Below are positions 8,745-17,134 of a stretch of DNA of 64,000 nucleotides, piece by piece. The position numbers and the translations under genes were made by a program. The notes beneath the pieces are model-generated. The model had not been told where the DNA came from, did no database searches, and worked only from the letters and a program-made list of their open reading frames with translations. Location: contig OZ221969.1 in assembly GCA_965119715.1 (NCBI GenBank), positions 1 to 64,000 of the forward strand, in the 5' to 3' direction. Position 1 is the stretch's first letter. Each line of letters begins with the position of its first letter. The stretch is from JASBYZ01 sp029983705. Lineage in GTDB: Bacteria; Actinomycetota; Coriobacteriia; Coriobacteriales; JAEZZM01.

Positions 8745-9022
8745 CCCATAAAAGAGAAATGGACCACCATCTCTGGTAGTCCACTCTAGTCTTGCGTGAC
8801 TTATTCCCCAATAGGTCCTCTATAACTAAAAGCTTAAATTTGTATCCCCATACTATTTAAGCAGTCCCTTTAAAAAAGACGCCGACGCTTATGTGGCGTT
8901 GAACTCATAGTCTCTCAAAGTCCTAGTGAGGGGCAAGGTAAAATGTGAATTTTGTTTATCCTTAGTAAAGATAAACTAATTTCAATAAAAGTATTGACAA
9001 TTTTACCTGCAAAGACTTTGAG
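8745..9022 (-). ncRNA. candidate structured non-coding RNA, class not recognised
   Basis: This fills the only gap over 300 nt (8650-9061), which has no convincing reading frame. On the minus strand nested complementary segments are seen. A 9-bp pair CTCAAAGTC/GACTTTGAG (9014-9022 with 8914-8922) encloses AGGTAAAAT/ATTTTACCT, which encloses GTTTATC/GATAAAC. Next come an ACGCC/GGCGT hairpin followed by CTTTTTT (8872-8899), a GCTTAAAT/ATTTAAGC hairpin, and a last hairpin with T-rich tail at 8760-8783. It could be a regulatory leader with attenuator, or a 6S-like or other small RNA. It does not match tmRNA, RNase P or SRP RNA by eye. Confidence 0.4.
8760..8783 (-). terminator. terminator of the candidate RNA
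   Basis: The stem TGGACTACC / GGTGGTCCA with a 6-nt loop is followed on the minus strand by TTTCTCTTTT. The one non-Watson-Crick position is a U-G wobble on the minus strand but would be a C-A mismatch on the plus strand, which supports minus-strand transcription. It ends a transcript coming from the 9022-8790 region, before tRNA-Thr. Confidence 0.7.
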
Positions 9023-9061
9023 TTTTCATCATTACTCCACACTTATTTATAAACAGATTGC

Positions 9062-10426
9062 TTATTCTTTGGGGTTTTTTCTTCTAATGCTGCTTCCGCG
9101 TTTTCTTCTGGTTGTGCGCTTTTGAGGCTGACTTTCTTGAGCAGAAACCTGATTTTTTTGACCTCCACCGTCACCAGGACGCCTTCTTACGCGCTTTTTT
9201 ACGCCACTTTCTTCTTGTTTTGAAGTATTTGGCTTACGTCTTGTTCTCTGTTGTGGCTTGACACTTTCTGGCTTTTCTGTACTTGTACGTCTACGCCTTT
9301 TCTTAGGTGCTTGTGCCTTCTGAGTCTGCTGATTTGAGTTTTCTTCATCCTGTTTTTCAGCTCTTTTGTGCACGCGTTTTTTGCGAGCAGTCTCTTTTGG
9401 AGCATCCTCGTCCTCATGAAACTTATCTTGTCGTGCCTTAGTTTTAGGAGTAGGCTCTGCCTTTGCGTCAAAGTCTAAATCAGAAAGCGCCTGCTCAGTT
9501 TCAAATTGTGAGAGCAAAAGCTGTAAGTTGTTATCGTCAATCTTATCAAGCACTTCTCTGGTAACCACTGAAGGACGAGCAATTTGCTTACCTTGTTCAT
9601 TACAGCATGAGCAGCACTTACCCGCCTTATCCTTACAGCACATGCCTTTGAGCGGAACATCAAACTGCTTTCCGTTTTCAAGACATAAGGTCAAGAGCTC
9701 ACGAGGGGTATTAAAATCTATAACTTTAGCAGTACCTAAAGGTGTGTCGATAAGGGCTCCACGCTTAGGTGAGCGTGATTTAAAGTCCTTGTAAGCGTCA
9801 AACTCATAGCGCAAGCAGCACATGAGTCTTCCGCAGGCGCCCGAAATCTTAGATGGATTAAGCGGAAGATCTTGCTCTTTTGCCATGCGAATTGAAACTG
9901 GCTCAAACATTCCGCCAAATCTTTTGCAGCAAAGTTCTTGTCCGCAGTGGCCAAAGCCACCAACCATTCTAGCTTCATCTCTTACACCAATTTGGCGCAT
10001 ATCAACGCGCATCTTATATGATGAAGCAAGGTCGCGCACAAGCTCTCTAAAGTCAACGCGCTCATCAGCTGCAAAATAGCAAACGATCTTATCGCCATCA
10101 AAAAGATATTCACAAGCTACCGGTTTCATATCAAGCCCGGACTTATCAACTGCATCTCTAAAGATTGAAAGAGCGCCTTCTGCCTTTATGCTCAGCTCAT
10201 TAGCGCGCTCTAAGTCTTGCTCATCAGCAACTTTTAAAACTGGCTTAAGCGGGGCTCTTAGCTCTTCTTCGTTTACGTTAAAGGCCTCATCTATAACAAG
10301 TCCCATCTCTTGACCACGCTCAGTTTGAACAATAACGTGATCTCCTCGATGACAGACAATCTCATCTGGGTCAAACCATAAATCTATATTGGCGTATCTA
10401 AGCCTAACGGGTACAACAATAGGCAC
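9062..10426 (-). CDS. ricT: PSP1-domain protein RicT (YaaT family) with long basic tail
   Basis: A 454-aa protein. The PSP1 core occupies about residues 1-280, with GDHVIVQTERGQEMG, a GHCGQELCCKRFGG cysteine patch, GACGRLMCCLRYEF and a CCKDKAGKCCSCC cluster. In Bacillus, RicT acts in the Ric complex, which carries Fe-S clusters and promotes RNase Y-dependent mRNA maturation. The last roughly 170 residues are Lys/Arg/Gln-rich low complexity ending RRKRGSSIRRKN, which suggests RNA or ribosome contact and is longer than usual. The gene order tmk-holB-ricT is a classic conserved one. The GTG start directly abuts the holB stop. Confidence 0.9.
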   Translation of the reverse strand: MPIVVPVRLRYANIDLWFDPDEIVCHRGDHVIVQTERGQEMGLVIDEAFNVNEEELRAPLKPVLKVADEQDLERANELSIKAEGALSIFRDAVDKSGLDMKPVACEYLFDGDKIVCYFAADERVDFRELVRDLASSYKMRVDMRQIGVRDEARMVGGFGHCGQELCCKRFGGMFEPVSIRMAKEQDLPLNPSKISGACGRLMCCLRYEFDAYKDFKSRSPKRGALIDTPLGTAKVIDFNTPRELLTLCLENGKQFDVPLKGMCCKDKAGKCCSCCNEQGKQIARPSVVTREVLDKIDDNNLQLLLSQFETEQALSDLDFDAKAEPTPKTKARQDKFHEDEDAPKETARKKRVHKRAEKQDEENSNQQTQKAQAPKKRRRRTSTEKPESVKPQQRTRRKPNTSKQEESGVKKRVRRRPGDGGGQKNQVSAQESQPQKRTTRRKRGSSIRRKNPKE

Positions 10427-11542
10427 CTATAAACCTTCTTTCAAATCTAAAAACAGCGCCTCCATGCTCACTTGCGCTGTGACATTTCTTTTAATGTGCT
10501 GCTCTGCTTTGCCAATTCTTTCAAATGCAGCAAGTATCTGTGCTCTATGTACTCGCTTGATAAGATAGAGCAGGGCTGAGGCATAATCCTCATTTACTAT
10601 CTTAGCTTCTGAGTTTTCCATAAGTAGCAAAGCGTCGCGCAGATACGAACGAATTATGTTTAGAATTTCTATGATACTAGAACGCTGTGCCTGCGTCAGT
10701 TCGCGTTTTTGCTGGCTTTGAAGTTCTTTTTGAGCGCTTTTGCTCAAAAAATCTTCCTGCTCATCTAAAAGTGCAGCTTGTACCTCCTTTAGGTGAGCAA
10801 GTGGTGCCTTAGCATCAAGAAGCAATTCTTTTGTTGCATTCAAAATATCCAGAGCATCCATAGAATCAAGCTTTGACATAAGTTCTAAAACTGAGCGTCT
10901 GAGCTCTAACTTATAGCTTGACTGAAAAAATTCTTTTGCTTCACGTATTGAGTTATTGCAGGCACTTAGAGCCACGCGAGCAATATGCTCACTTGCACCA
11001 CTATTTTGTACAAGCGACTTTACCAACTCATCATCTGAGAGCGATCTAAAAGGAATAAGCTGGCAGCGAGAAGCTATGGTAGGAAGTACTGACCTCTTAT
11101 TTGGAGCAATCAGAATAAACACGCAACTAGCTGGGGGCTCCTCAAGCGTTTTAAGCAGTGCATTTGCACTTTGCTGACCAAGCATGTCTGCATCTTCAAG
11201 CACATAGACCTTTTTACCACCGTATACCGCCTGTAGCTCAGTATCTTGAAGCAGTTCTTTAATCTGATCTAAAAGATATTCGTTTACACCTAAAGGCTTA
11301 TAAACATGCAAGTCTGGATGAGCTAACCTGGCTACTTTAATGCAGGAATTGCAAGCTCCGCATCCACCTTTTTCGCAGAGTAGTCCTTGAGCAAAGGCAT
11401 GAGCCATCTCAAATGTTTCAGCAAAGCCGTCTCCTAAAAAGAGATAGGCATGACTTGTTTTGCCCTCTGCAATACTTGTTTGCAAAAAGTCTTTTACCTG
11501 AGGCTGAGCGTGGATGTTTGAAAATAGAGAACTATCTAACAT
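10427..11542 (-). CDS. holB: DNA polymerase III subunit delta'
   Basis: A 371-aa clamp-loader ATPase-like subunit. It begins with IHAQPQVKDFLQTSI and a P-loop-like FLGDGFAETFE in place of a proper Walker A, as expected for delta'. The zinc-binding cysteine group CEKGGCGACNSC is near residue 60, and LEDADMLGQQSANALLKTLEEPP and ASRCQLIPF are the AAA+ sensor segments. It helps load the sliding clamp on DNA. Its start overlaps the tmk stop by 7 nt and its stop touches ricT, so the three genes are translated from one message. Confidence 0.92.
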   Translation of the reverse strand: MLDSSLFSNIHAQPQVKDFLQTSIAEGKTSHAYLFLGDGFAETFEMAHAFAQGLLCEKGGCGACNSCIKVARLAHPDLHVYKPLGVNEYLLDQIKELLQDTELQAVYGGKKVYVLEDADMLGQQSANALLKTLEEPPASCVFILIAPNKRSVLPTIASRCQLIPFRSLSDDELVKSLVQNSGASEHIARVALSACNNSIREAKEFFQSSYKLELRRSVLELMSKLDSMDALDILNATKELLLDAKAPLAHLKEVQAALLDEQEDFLSKSAQKELQSQQKRELTQAQRSSIIEILNIIRSYLRDALLLMENSEAKIVNEDYASALLYLIKRVHRAQILAAFERIGKAEQHIKRNVTAQVSMEALFLDLKEGL

Positions 11543-12144
11543 GGGAGCTCAGCTATGATTCGTGAGAAGACTTCCTCTTTACTGCCACTTGCGTCAATAA
11601 GTTTTATGCGCTCAGGCTCAGCTATTGCTATCTCTAAAAAGCCTGTTTGCACCCGGCTCATAAACTCTTCTCCTGCAAGCTCAAGTCTGTCTGCTTCATG
11701 ATCTATAAGTTTGCGTGATAAAGAGTTTGGCAAGTGTAACAAAAAGGTAATATCAGGCTTTAAGCCTCCAGTTGCAAATTCATTAAGACTTTGAACCTCA
11801 TTTAGATCAATACCGCGTCCAAAACCCTGGTAGGCAAGGCTTGAATCATAAAATCTATCTGCAATAACAGTCACTCCACGTGCTAAAGCAGGTTTTATAA
11901 GCTCCTCACAAAGCTGGGCACGCGCAGCTTCATACAGCAGTAGCTCAGCACTCTCAGACATCTTAGCATTGTTTTTATCAAGCAAAATCTCCCTGATAGC
12001 CTCGCTAATTTGAGTGCCCCCAGGCTCTCTTAAGACTAAGAGCTCATGGCCTAAATCTTTAAGATAGCTCTCGAGCAATTTTATTTGGGTAGATTTCCCA
12101 ACTCCGTCTGAGCCCTCAAAGCTTATAAAATATCCCTTGTTCAT
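11536..12144 (-). CDS. tmk: thymidylate kinase
   Basis: A 202-aa dTMP kinase making dTDP for DNA synthesis. The P-loop is FEGSDGVGKSTQIKLL at residues 8-23. The DR[FY] substrate motif is ADRFYDSSLAYQGFGRG near residue 95, and LREPGGTQISEAIRE is the nucleotide-binding segment. The length fits the family. It is followed by holB and ricT with overlaps. ThyX, which supplies its substrate dTMP, is encoded elsewhere in this window (33544-34470). Confidence 0.94.
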   Translation of the reverse strand: MNKGYFISFEGSDGVGKSTQIKLLESYLKDLGHELLVLREPGGTQISEAIREILLDKNNAKMSESAELLLYEAARAQLCEELIKPALARGVTVIADRFYDSSLAYQGFGRGIDLNEVQSLNEFATGGLKPDITFLLHLPNSLSRKLIDHEADRLELAGEEFMSRVQTGFLEIAIAEPERIKLIDASGSKEEVFSRIIAELPC

Positions 12145-12160
12145 CTATCTAAACATTTCC

Positions 12161-12727
12161 TTAATTCAATTTTTCTTTACGCTCGTAAGCCTGTGCTGCT
12201 ACAGACCTCAACAGGTCATTGCCACTCGTATCAATTGCAACAAAGACCGGAAAGTCTTTAACCTCTATTTTTCTTATGGCCTCAGGACCTAAATCCTCAT
12301 AAGCTACAAGCTCAGATGAGATTACATGATTAGCAAGCTCACAGGCTGCCCCTCCCACTGCTACAAAATAAAGCGTTTGCTTTTCTTTACATACCTCTGC
12401 TATGTTCTCAGAGCGCACGCCCTTACCAATAGTTGCAATGAGCCCTGCCCTATAAAGCTCTGGCGCTGCAAAATCCATACGGGCAGAAGTAGTAGGGCCA
12501 ACCGAACCAAAGACGTATCCATCTTTTGCAGGGCTTGGTCCTGCGTAAAATATACAGGCACCCTCAAGCCCATAGGGTAGCGTTTTAGACCTTTTAAGCT
12601 CATTTAATAGTCTGATATGAGCTTGATCTCTCGCAGTAAACAGTGTGCCACTTAAGAGGCAAAAATCTCCAGCACTCAGACTCCCTTTAACTTCGCTTAG
12701 TTTAGCGAGATCAATGTGTTTTTGCAT
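12161..12727 (-). CDS. fumarate hydratase class I, beta subunit
   Basis: A 188-aa C-terminal-type subunit of the two-subunit, Fe-S dependent fumarase/tartrate dehydratase family. LSAGDFCLLSGTLFTARDQAH, AGPSPAKDGYVFGSVGPTTSARMD and the IGKG loop are the family hallmarks. It forms the active enzyme with the alpha subunit encoded 3 nt upstream, interconverting fumarate and malate. A related activity on tartrate cannot be excluded by sequence. In an anaerobe this would serve the reductive branch that yields fumarate as an electron acceptor. Confidence 0.88.
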   Translation of the reverse strand: MQKHIDLAKLSEVKGSLSAGDFCLLSGTLFTARDQAHIRLLNELKRSKTLPYGLEGACIFYAGPSPAKDGYVFGSVGPTTSARMDFAAPELYRAGLIATIGKGVRSENIAEVCKEKQTLYFVAVGGAACELANHVISSELVAYEDLGPEAIRKIEVKDFPVFVAIDTSGNDLLRSVAAQAYERKEKLN

Positions 12728-12730
12728 ACC

Positions 12731-13585
12731 CTACACAAGCTCCTTAAGATTGATGCTCTTTGAGCGCAGTGCAGAACATCCCATATTTATAGCAACCGGA
12801 AAGGCCGCAATATGGCAAGGGGCAGTTCCAATGTGGACCGCAAGTGCTGTATCTTCTCCGCCAAGCCCACCAGGACCTAGGCCAAGTGCATTAATTGAGC
12901 GCATAAAATCTTCTTCAATTTCTTGAAGCTTTGGATTTGGGTTTTTGGAGCCGATCTCTCGTAAGAGCTGGTGTTTTGCAAGAGAGGCAACTGTATCAAA
13001 GGTGCCCCCTACACCAATTGCCAAAAGCAGCGGTGGGCAGGCCTTTGAAGCTTTTTCAATCACGGTATCAAGCACAAAATTCTTAAGCCCTAAAAGACCG
13101 TCGCCGGGGTTTAACATTTTTAACACTGATGCATTATCTGAGCCTCCACCCTTTAAAAGGACATGGAGAGTACTCACTTCAGCATCGCAAAATTTGAGCT
13201 CGGTAAAGACAGGGGTATTAGTTTGGGTGTTAGTTCTGTCAAGTAAGGCATCACGCACAATACTTTTTCTAAGTTTGCCTTCCTTATACAGTCGAGCAAC
13301 TAAGTCATTTGCACCAAAGAAAGGGTCTTCAAGAAGCCTATCTTTATAGGAGAGCTCTAAGGCTATCCAAACGCTTCCGGTATCTTGGCAAAGTGGGCGC
13401 TTTTCTTTTTGAGCCTGCAGATCATTTTGTAAGAGCAAATCGAGCACTGCATAGCCGCGGCTTTGCGTCTGAGCGCGCGCATGAGCTTTTTTAAGCGCTT
13501 CCAAATAGTCTTCACGCACTGAGTATGCAATTTCTGGCAAAGCGGACGCTAGGGCTCTTTGTATGAGGTCTGCAGTGATATCCAT
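12731..13585 (-). CDS. fumarate hydratase class I, alpha subunit
   Basis: A 284-aa N-terminal-type subunit carrying the [4Fe-4S] cluster. Candidate cysteine ligands are in RPLCQDTGSVWI (near residue 61), SKACPPLLLAIGVGGTFD (near 184) and NMGCSALRS near the end. The conserved GGGSDNAS and GLGPGGLGGEDTALAV segments are present. It pairs with the beta subunit just downstream (3-nt gap) and follows the topoisomerase gene by 3 nt, so all are probably co-transcribed. Fumarate/malate hydration is the likely reaction, with L-tartrate dehydratase the main alternative. Confidence 0.88.
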   Translation of the reverse strand: MDITADLIQRALASALPEIAYSVREDYLEALKKAHARAQTQSRGYAVLDLLLQNDLQAQKEKRPLCQDTGSVWIALELSYKDRLLEDPFFGANDLVARLYKEGKLRKSIVRDALLDRTNTQTNTPVFTELKFCDAEVSTLHVLLKGGGSDNASVLKMLNPGDGLLGLKNFVLDTVIEKASKACPPLLLAIGVGGTFDTVASLAKHQLLREIGSKNPNPKLQEIEEDFMRSINALGLGPGGLGGEDTALAVHIGTAPCHIAAFPVAINMGCSALRSKSINLKELV

Positions 13586-13588
13586 AAT

Positions 13589-16054
13589 TTACTTTTTACT
13601 CTTTTTACTGCTTGAACCCTTTTTGCTCGTAGAACTCTTTTCTTTAGCAGGACACTTCATGTTGACGCATATTCTCCAAGGGCCGCGCTGCGTTTCAATT
13701 TCTACAATAGGAGCACCGCAGTGTTCACACTCTTCTCCAGTTGCATTAATCTTGCCGCGCTGAGGAAGCGGATAGCTCACATTGCACTCCTCATAGTTTG
13801 TGCAGCGAATAAAGCGCTTGAGGGTTCGCTCGTTTTTATGGGCAACAAGCTTACCTTCTCTACCTTCTTCAGCACATACCTTACAGCTGCCTACTACAAC
13901 ATCTTCTTCTTTATTTGTTGGACATGCTGGGTCTACGCAGACAACATAGGCCTTTTGTCTAAAGGGCTGAACCTTAATTTGAGCGTTACCACAGCTTGGG
14001 CAGGGCTCTTCAACAGGTTCAATCTTTCCCTTTGGTACTGGATATACTACATCGCAATCAGGCCAGCCACTACAGCCAATAAATGATGACTTAGTTTTGG
14101 GCGAGTATTTCATCAGGAGGTCTTTACTACACTTAGGACACTCTCCCACCTTAGCGTCAGCTGTAATTGCATCAGAGATTGCGTCACCTAAATCTTCTTT
14201 ATTATCAATTAACTCATCAAGCATGCCAGCTAAGAGCGCTCTTGAGTGATCTACTACGCTCTCTTGGCTTTCCTTACCTTGAGACACGTCTTCCATCTCT
14301 TGTTCAAGCTCACTTGTCATATCTGGCGAGGTTACGTGTGGCGCAAATTTAGTGAGCGCCTCAATGATTGCCATACCAAGCTGACTTGGCTCAATTGGAT
14401 CATTTTTAAGGTATTTTACCTGGTACAATCTCTCAATAATGGAGTGACGGGTAGACTTGGTTCCCAGTCCATTTTTCTCCATCTCTTGGATAAGCTTGCC
14501 TTGAGAGTAACGTGCAGGTGGATCTGTTTGCTTAGCCTCAAAGCTTGTCTCTAAAATTTTTACCGTATCGCCAATTTCAAGTTTAGGAAGCTGCTCATCT
14601 TTTTTAAGTCCAAAAGGATAGATAGCTCTAAAACCTGCAATCTTTAAAACGTCTCCAGAGGCTTGCATCTCTTGGCCGTTAACATCAAAGCTCAGCTTGG
14701 TGCCCTCAATTTCTGCAGGGTCTCCAAGAGTTGCTAAAAATCTGCGTGCAATAAGGTTATAGAGCTTCCACTCTTCTGCTTTAAGCTTATCTGGATTTGC
14801 AGCAGCTACAGGATGAATTGGTGGGTGGTCCGTTGTCTCTTGCTTACCACGTGTTGGGTGAAGTGCTGATTTTTGCACCTCTTCAATGTAGCCACGGTAC
14901 TGTGGCACCGCCTTAAGCGCCTTAAGTGCGGCATCAAAGTTGAGTGACTTTGGATAGACCGTATTATCAACACGCGGATATGAGATATATCCTGACATGT
15001 AGAGCGACTCAGCAATACGCATGGTACGCGCAGGAGAAAGCCCCTCTGACGCTGCTACTGACTGCAGGGATGTTGTATTAAATGGAGTTGGTGGCTGCTG
15101 CTTTCTGGACTTAATCTGAATATCGCTCACACGAGCTTCAGTTTGACCTTCAATGTCTTTATAGGCAGCCTCTGCAGCCTTTAAATCTTTAAAGCGAGCA
15201 GTACTGTGGATTATTTTAAATGAATTTCCCTCATATTCTGCCACACCTTTTATCTGCCAGTAATCCTCTGGCACAAAGGCTTCACGCTCGCGCTCCTTTT
15301 CACACACTAAGGCAAGCGTAGGTGTTTGAACACGACCTGCACTTCTCACGTTTCCAAAACCGCCAAATTTTGCAAGTGTTAAATAACGAGTTAAGACAGC
15401 ACCCCAGATAAGGTCAATAAACTGTCTGGACTCTCCAGCACTTGCAAGGTTATTGTCGAGGTCTACAAGGTTTGCAAAGGCATGCTCAATCTCGCCTTTA
15501 GTGAGTGCAGAATATCTTGCGCGGCTAATAGGCGCATCTGGGTTTACCTCTCGACATAAATTGAGTGCATCAGCACCAATAAGCTCTCCCTCACGGTCAA
15601 AGTCGGTTGCAATAATAATGCGGTCAGACTTTTTAGCAAGATTTTTAAGAGAGCGAATAATATCTTTTTCTGCCGGCTCTTTAATAACAGGAGCCCACAC
15701 CAAATAAGGTAGAGATTCCATTTTCCAGCCCTTAAGCTCTACGCCATCTTCTACAAATGGTTTTTTCTTTTTAAAAGGTGGCTTTGCGAGCTCATCTGGA
15801 ATAGAAGTTGAACTAATCTCACCCTCTTTATCGGTGGCAAGCCAGCCCTCTTTTTTGCTATAGCTTAATTTAACTGGAAAATCTACGGCTAAAATATGTC
15901 CGCGTAAACCTATGGTTACCCACTCATCCCCTTCATGGGTAAATCTATATACTGGGGTCGAGTAAACCTTATCGGCCTTGGGTTTACCAGAGGTATTGAG
16001 CAGCTCTGCGATTTTTTGTGCTGCATTGTTTTTCTCGGTTACTACCAATACCAT
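13589..16054 (-). CDS. topA: type IA DNA topoisomerase I, archaeal-type
   Basis: An 821-aa type IA topoisomerase that relaxes negative supercoils. The TOPRIM domain has IIIATDFDREGELIG near residue 135. The active-site tyrosine lies in MSGYISYPRVDNTVYP near residue 345, and TTDHPPIHP follows. These forms resemble archaeal TopA or TopB rather than the usual bacterial TopA (DPDREGEAIAWH, TYMRTDS). Four C-terminal zinc ribbons (CPKC, CPSC, CKVC, CEHC sets) and a Ser/Lys tail complete it, whereas TopB normally lacks so many ribbons. It lies between hypB and the fumarase genes. It may be the main topoisomerase I of the cell. Confidence 0.88.
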   Translation of the reverse strand: MVLVVTEKNNAAQKIAELLNTSGKPKADKVYSTPVYRFTHEGDEWVTIGLRGHILAVDFPVKLSYSKKEGWLATDKEGEISSTSIPDELAKPPFKKKKPFVEDGVELKGWKMESLPYLVWAPVIKEPAEKDIIRSLKNLAKKSDRIIIATDFDREGELIGADALNLCREVNPDAPISRARYSALTKGEIEHAFANLVDLDNNLASAGESRQFIDLIWGAVLTRYLTLAKFGGFGNVRSAGRVQTPTLALVCEKEREREAFVPEDYWQIKGVAEYEGNSFKIIHSTARFKDLKAAEAAYKDIEGQTEARVSDIQIKSRKQQPPTPFNTTSLQSVAASEGLSPARTMRIAESLYMSGYISYPRVDNTVYPKSLNFDAALKALKAVPQYRGYIEEVQKSALHPTRGKQETTDHPPIHPVAAANPDKLKAEEWKLYNLIARRFLATLGDPAEIEGTKLSFDVNGQEMQASGDVLKIAGFRAIYPFGLKKDEQLPKLEIGDTVKILETSFEAKQTDPPARYSQGKLIQEMEKNGLGTKSTRHSIIERLYQVKYLKNDPIEPSQLGMAIIEALTKFAPHVTSPDMTSELEQEMEDVSQGKESQESVVDHSRALLAGMLDELIDNKEDLGDAISDAITADAKVGECPKCSKDLLMKYSPKTKSSFIGCSGWPDCDVVYPVPKGKIEPVEEPCPSCGNAQIKVQPFRQKAYVVCVDPACPTNKEEDVVVGSCKVCAEEGREGKLVAHKNERTLKRFIRCTNYEECNVSYPLPQRGKINATGEECEHCGAPIVEIETQRGPWRICVNMKCPAKEKSSTSKKGSSSKKSKK

Positions 16055-16088
16055 CTAAATAAACTCCTTAATATATGTCTGTGCTGTG

Positions 16089-16754
16089 TTAAGCCCTTTT
16101 AGCCTCGATTTGATTTCTAATCCACTCTGCAAGTTCTTTAACGCCCTCACCCTTAGTGGCAGAAATCTTATGCACCTCAGCCTGTGGGTTTAGCTTAGAG
16201 ATCTCACTATCAAATGCTTCAGTATCAAAGTCAAAAACTGGAAGGGTATCAATCTTGTTTACCATCAAAAGATCTGCCGCTTGAAATACTCCAGGATATT
16301 TAAGTGGCTTATCGTCTCCCTCAGGTACGGATAATATCATTGCCTTAATATCCTCACCTAAGTCAAAATCCACTGGACAAACAAGGTTTCCCACGTTTTC
16401 AATAATAATAAGGTCAAGATTTTCTAAATCTAAAACGTCTAGTGCCTTAGAAATCATCTTTGACTCCAGGTGGCATAAGCCCCCTGTATTAATTTGAACT
16501 GCAGCGGTACCAGTCTCTTTAATAGTCTGAGCGTCAACATCACTTGCAATGTCACCCTCAATTACTGCAATCTTATACGCTTTAGAAAGCTCGTTTATCA
16601 GCACAAGAATGGTTGAGGTTTTGCCTGAACCTGGTGATGATAAAAGATTTATTACATAGATACCATGACTCGTAAATCTCTCACGATTTTTTTGAGCAAG
16701 CTTATCGTTTGCCTGTAAAATCGCTTGATCCATATCAACTTCATGATGTGCCAT
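16089..16754 (-). CDS. hypB: hydrogenase nickel incorporation GTPase HypB
   Basis: A 221-aa SIMIBI GTPase that supports nickel insertion into [NiFe]-hydrogenase, and in some bacteria urease. Walker A is LLSSPGSGKTSTILVLI near residue 40, with switch segments INTGGLCHLESKMI and IIIENVGNLVCPVDFDLGE and the NKID base motif MVNKIDTLP. There is no long His-rich N-terminal store, only a short AHHE. The ATG at 16754 was preferred because AAAGGG lies nine bases before it; the ATG three codons earlier touches that site. It follows hypA by 20 nt. No hydrogenase structural genes are in the window. Confidence 0.93.
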   Translation of the reverse strand: MAHHEVDMDQAILQANDKLAQKNRERFTSHGIYVINLLSSPGSGKTSTILVLINELSKAYKIAVIEGDIASDVDAQTIKETGTAAVQINTGGLCHLESKMISKALDVLDLENLDLIIIENVGNLVCPVDFDLGEDIKAMILSVPEGDDKPLKYPGVFQAADLLMVNKIDTLPVFDFDTEAFDSEISKLNPQAEVHKISATKGEGVKELAEWIRNQIEAKRA

Positions 16755-16774
16755 TGTCTTCATCCCTTTATTAA

Positions 16775-17134
16775 TTAAGACTGGTTTTCAGGAATATCCA
16801 ATTCTATTGAGGCAATATCAAGCTCATGTCCCTTAAGCTGCTTAGTTATGCTTGAGCCACAAGCCGGACAACGCAAGTCTGTACGCTCATGCTCAAAGGT
16901 ATTACCGCAGTCTAGACACTCTGAAAACGGTTTTATAGTTTCAACGTGTAATGTTGCATCCTCTGCTAAGGTGCCCTGTCTTAAGACCTCAAATGCAAAG
17001 TCCAGTGAATCTTGTACAACCTCTGTCATATCCCCAATGCGCAGGTTGATAGCCTCAATCCTTCGAGCATGGTGCTCTTTTGCAACCCTCTCAACGTTTT
17101 CCATCACCGATTGCATAATACTAAACTCATGCAT
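16775..17134 (-). CDS. hypA: hydrogenase nickel incorporation protein HypA
   Basis: A 119-aa nickel chaperone. The N-terminal MHEFSIMQSVMENV supplies the His2 nickel ligand. The zinc site is made by CLDCGNTFEHERTDLRCPAC (residues 74-93). It hands nickel to HypB during [NiFe]-hydrogenase maturation. Its ATG overlaps the tatC stop by one base (TAATG), linking Tat export and hydrogenase assembly in one operon. Tat is the route for folded, metal-loaded hydrogenases. Confidence 0.94.
   Translation of the reverse strand: MHEFSIMQSVMENVERVAKEHHARRIEAINLRIGDMTEVVQDSLDFAFEVLRQGTLAEDATLHVETIKPFSECLDCGNTFEHERTDLRCPACGSSITKQLKGHELDIASIELDIPENQS

Noticed and set aside
8745..9022. tmRNA, RNase P RNA or SRP RNA in the non-coding gap
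   Set aside because: No tRNA-like ends or tag frame, no RNase P core motif and no SRP tetraloop domain recognised.
13309..15707. Reading frames opposite topA and the fumarase genes
   Set aside because: Shadows of strongly supported genes with no recognisable domains.
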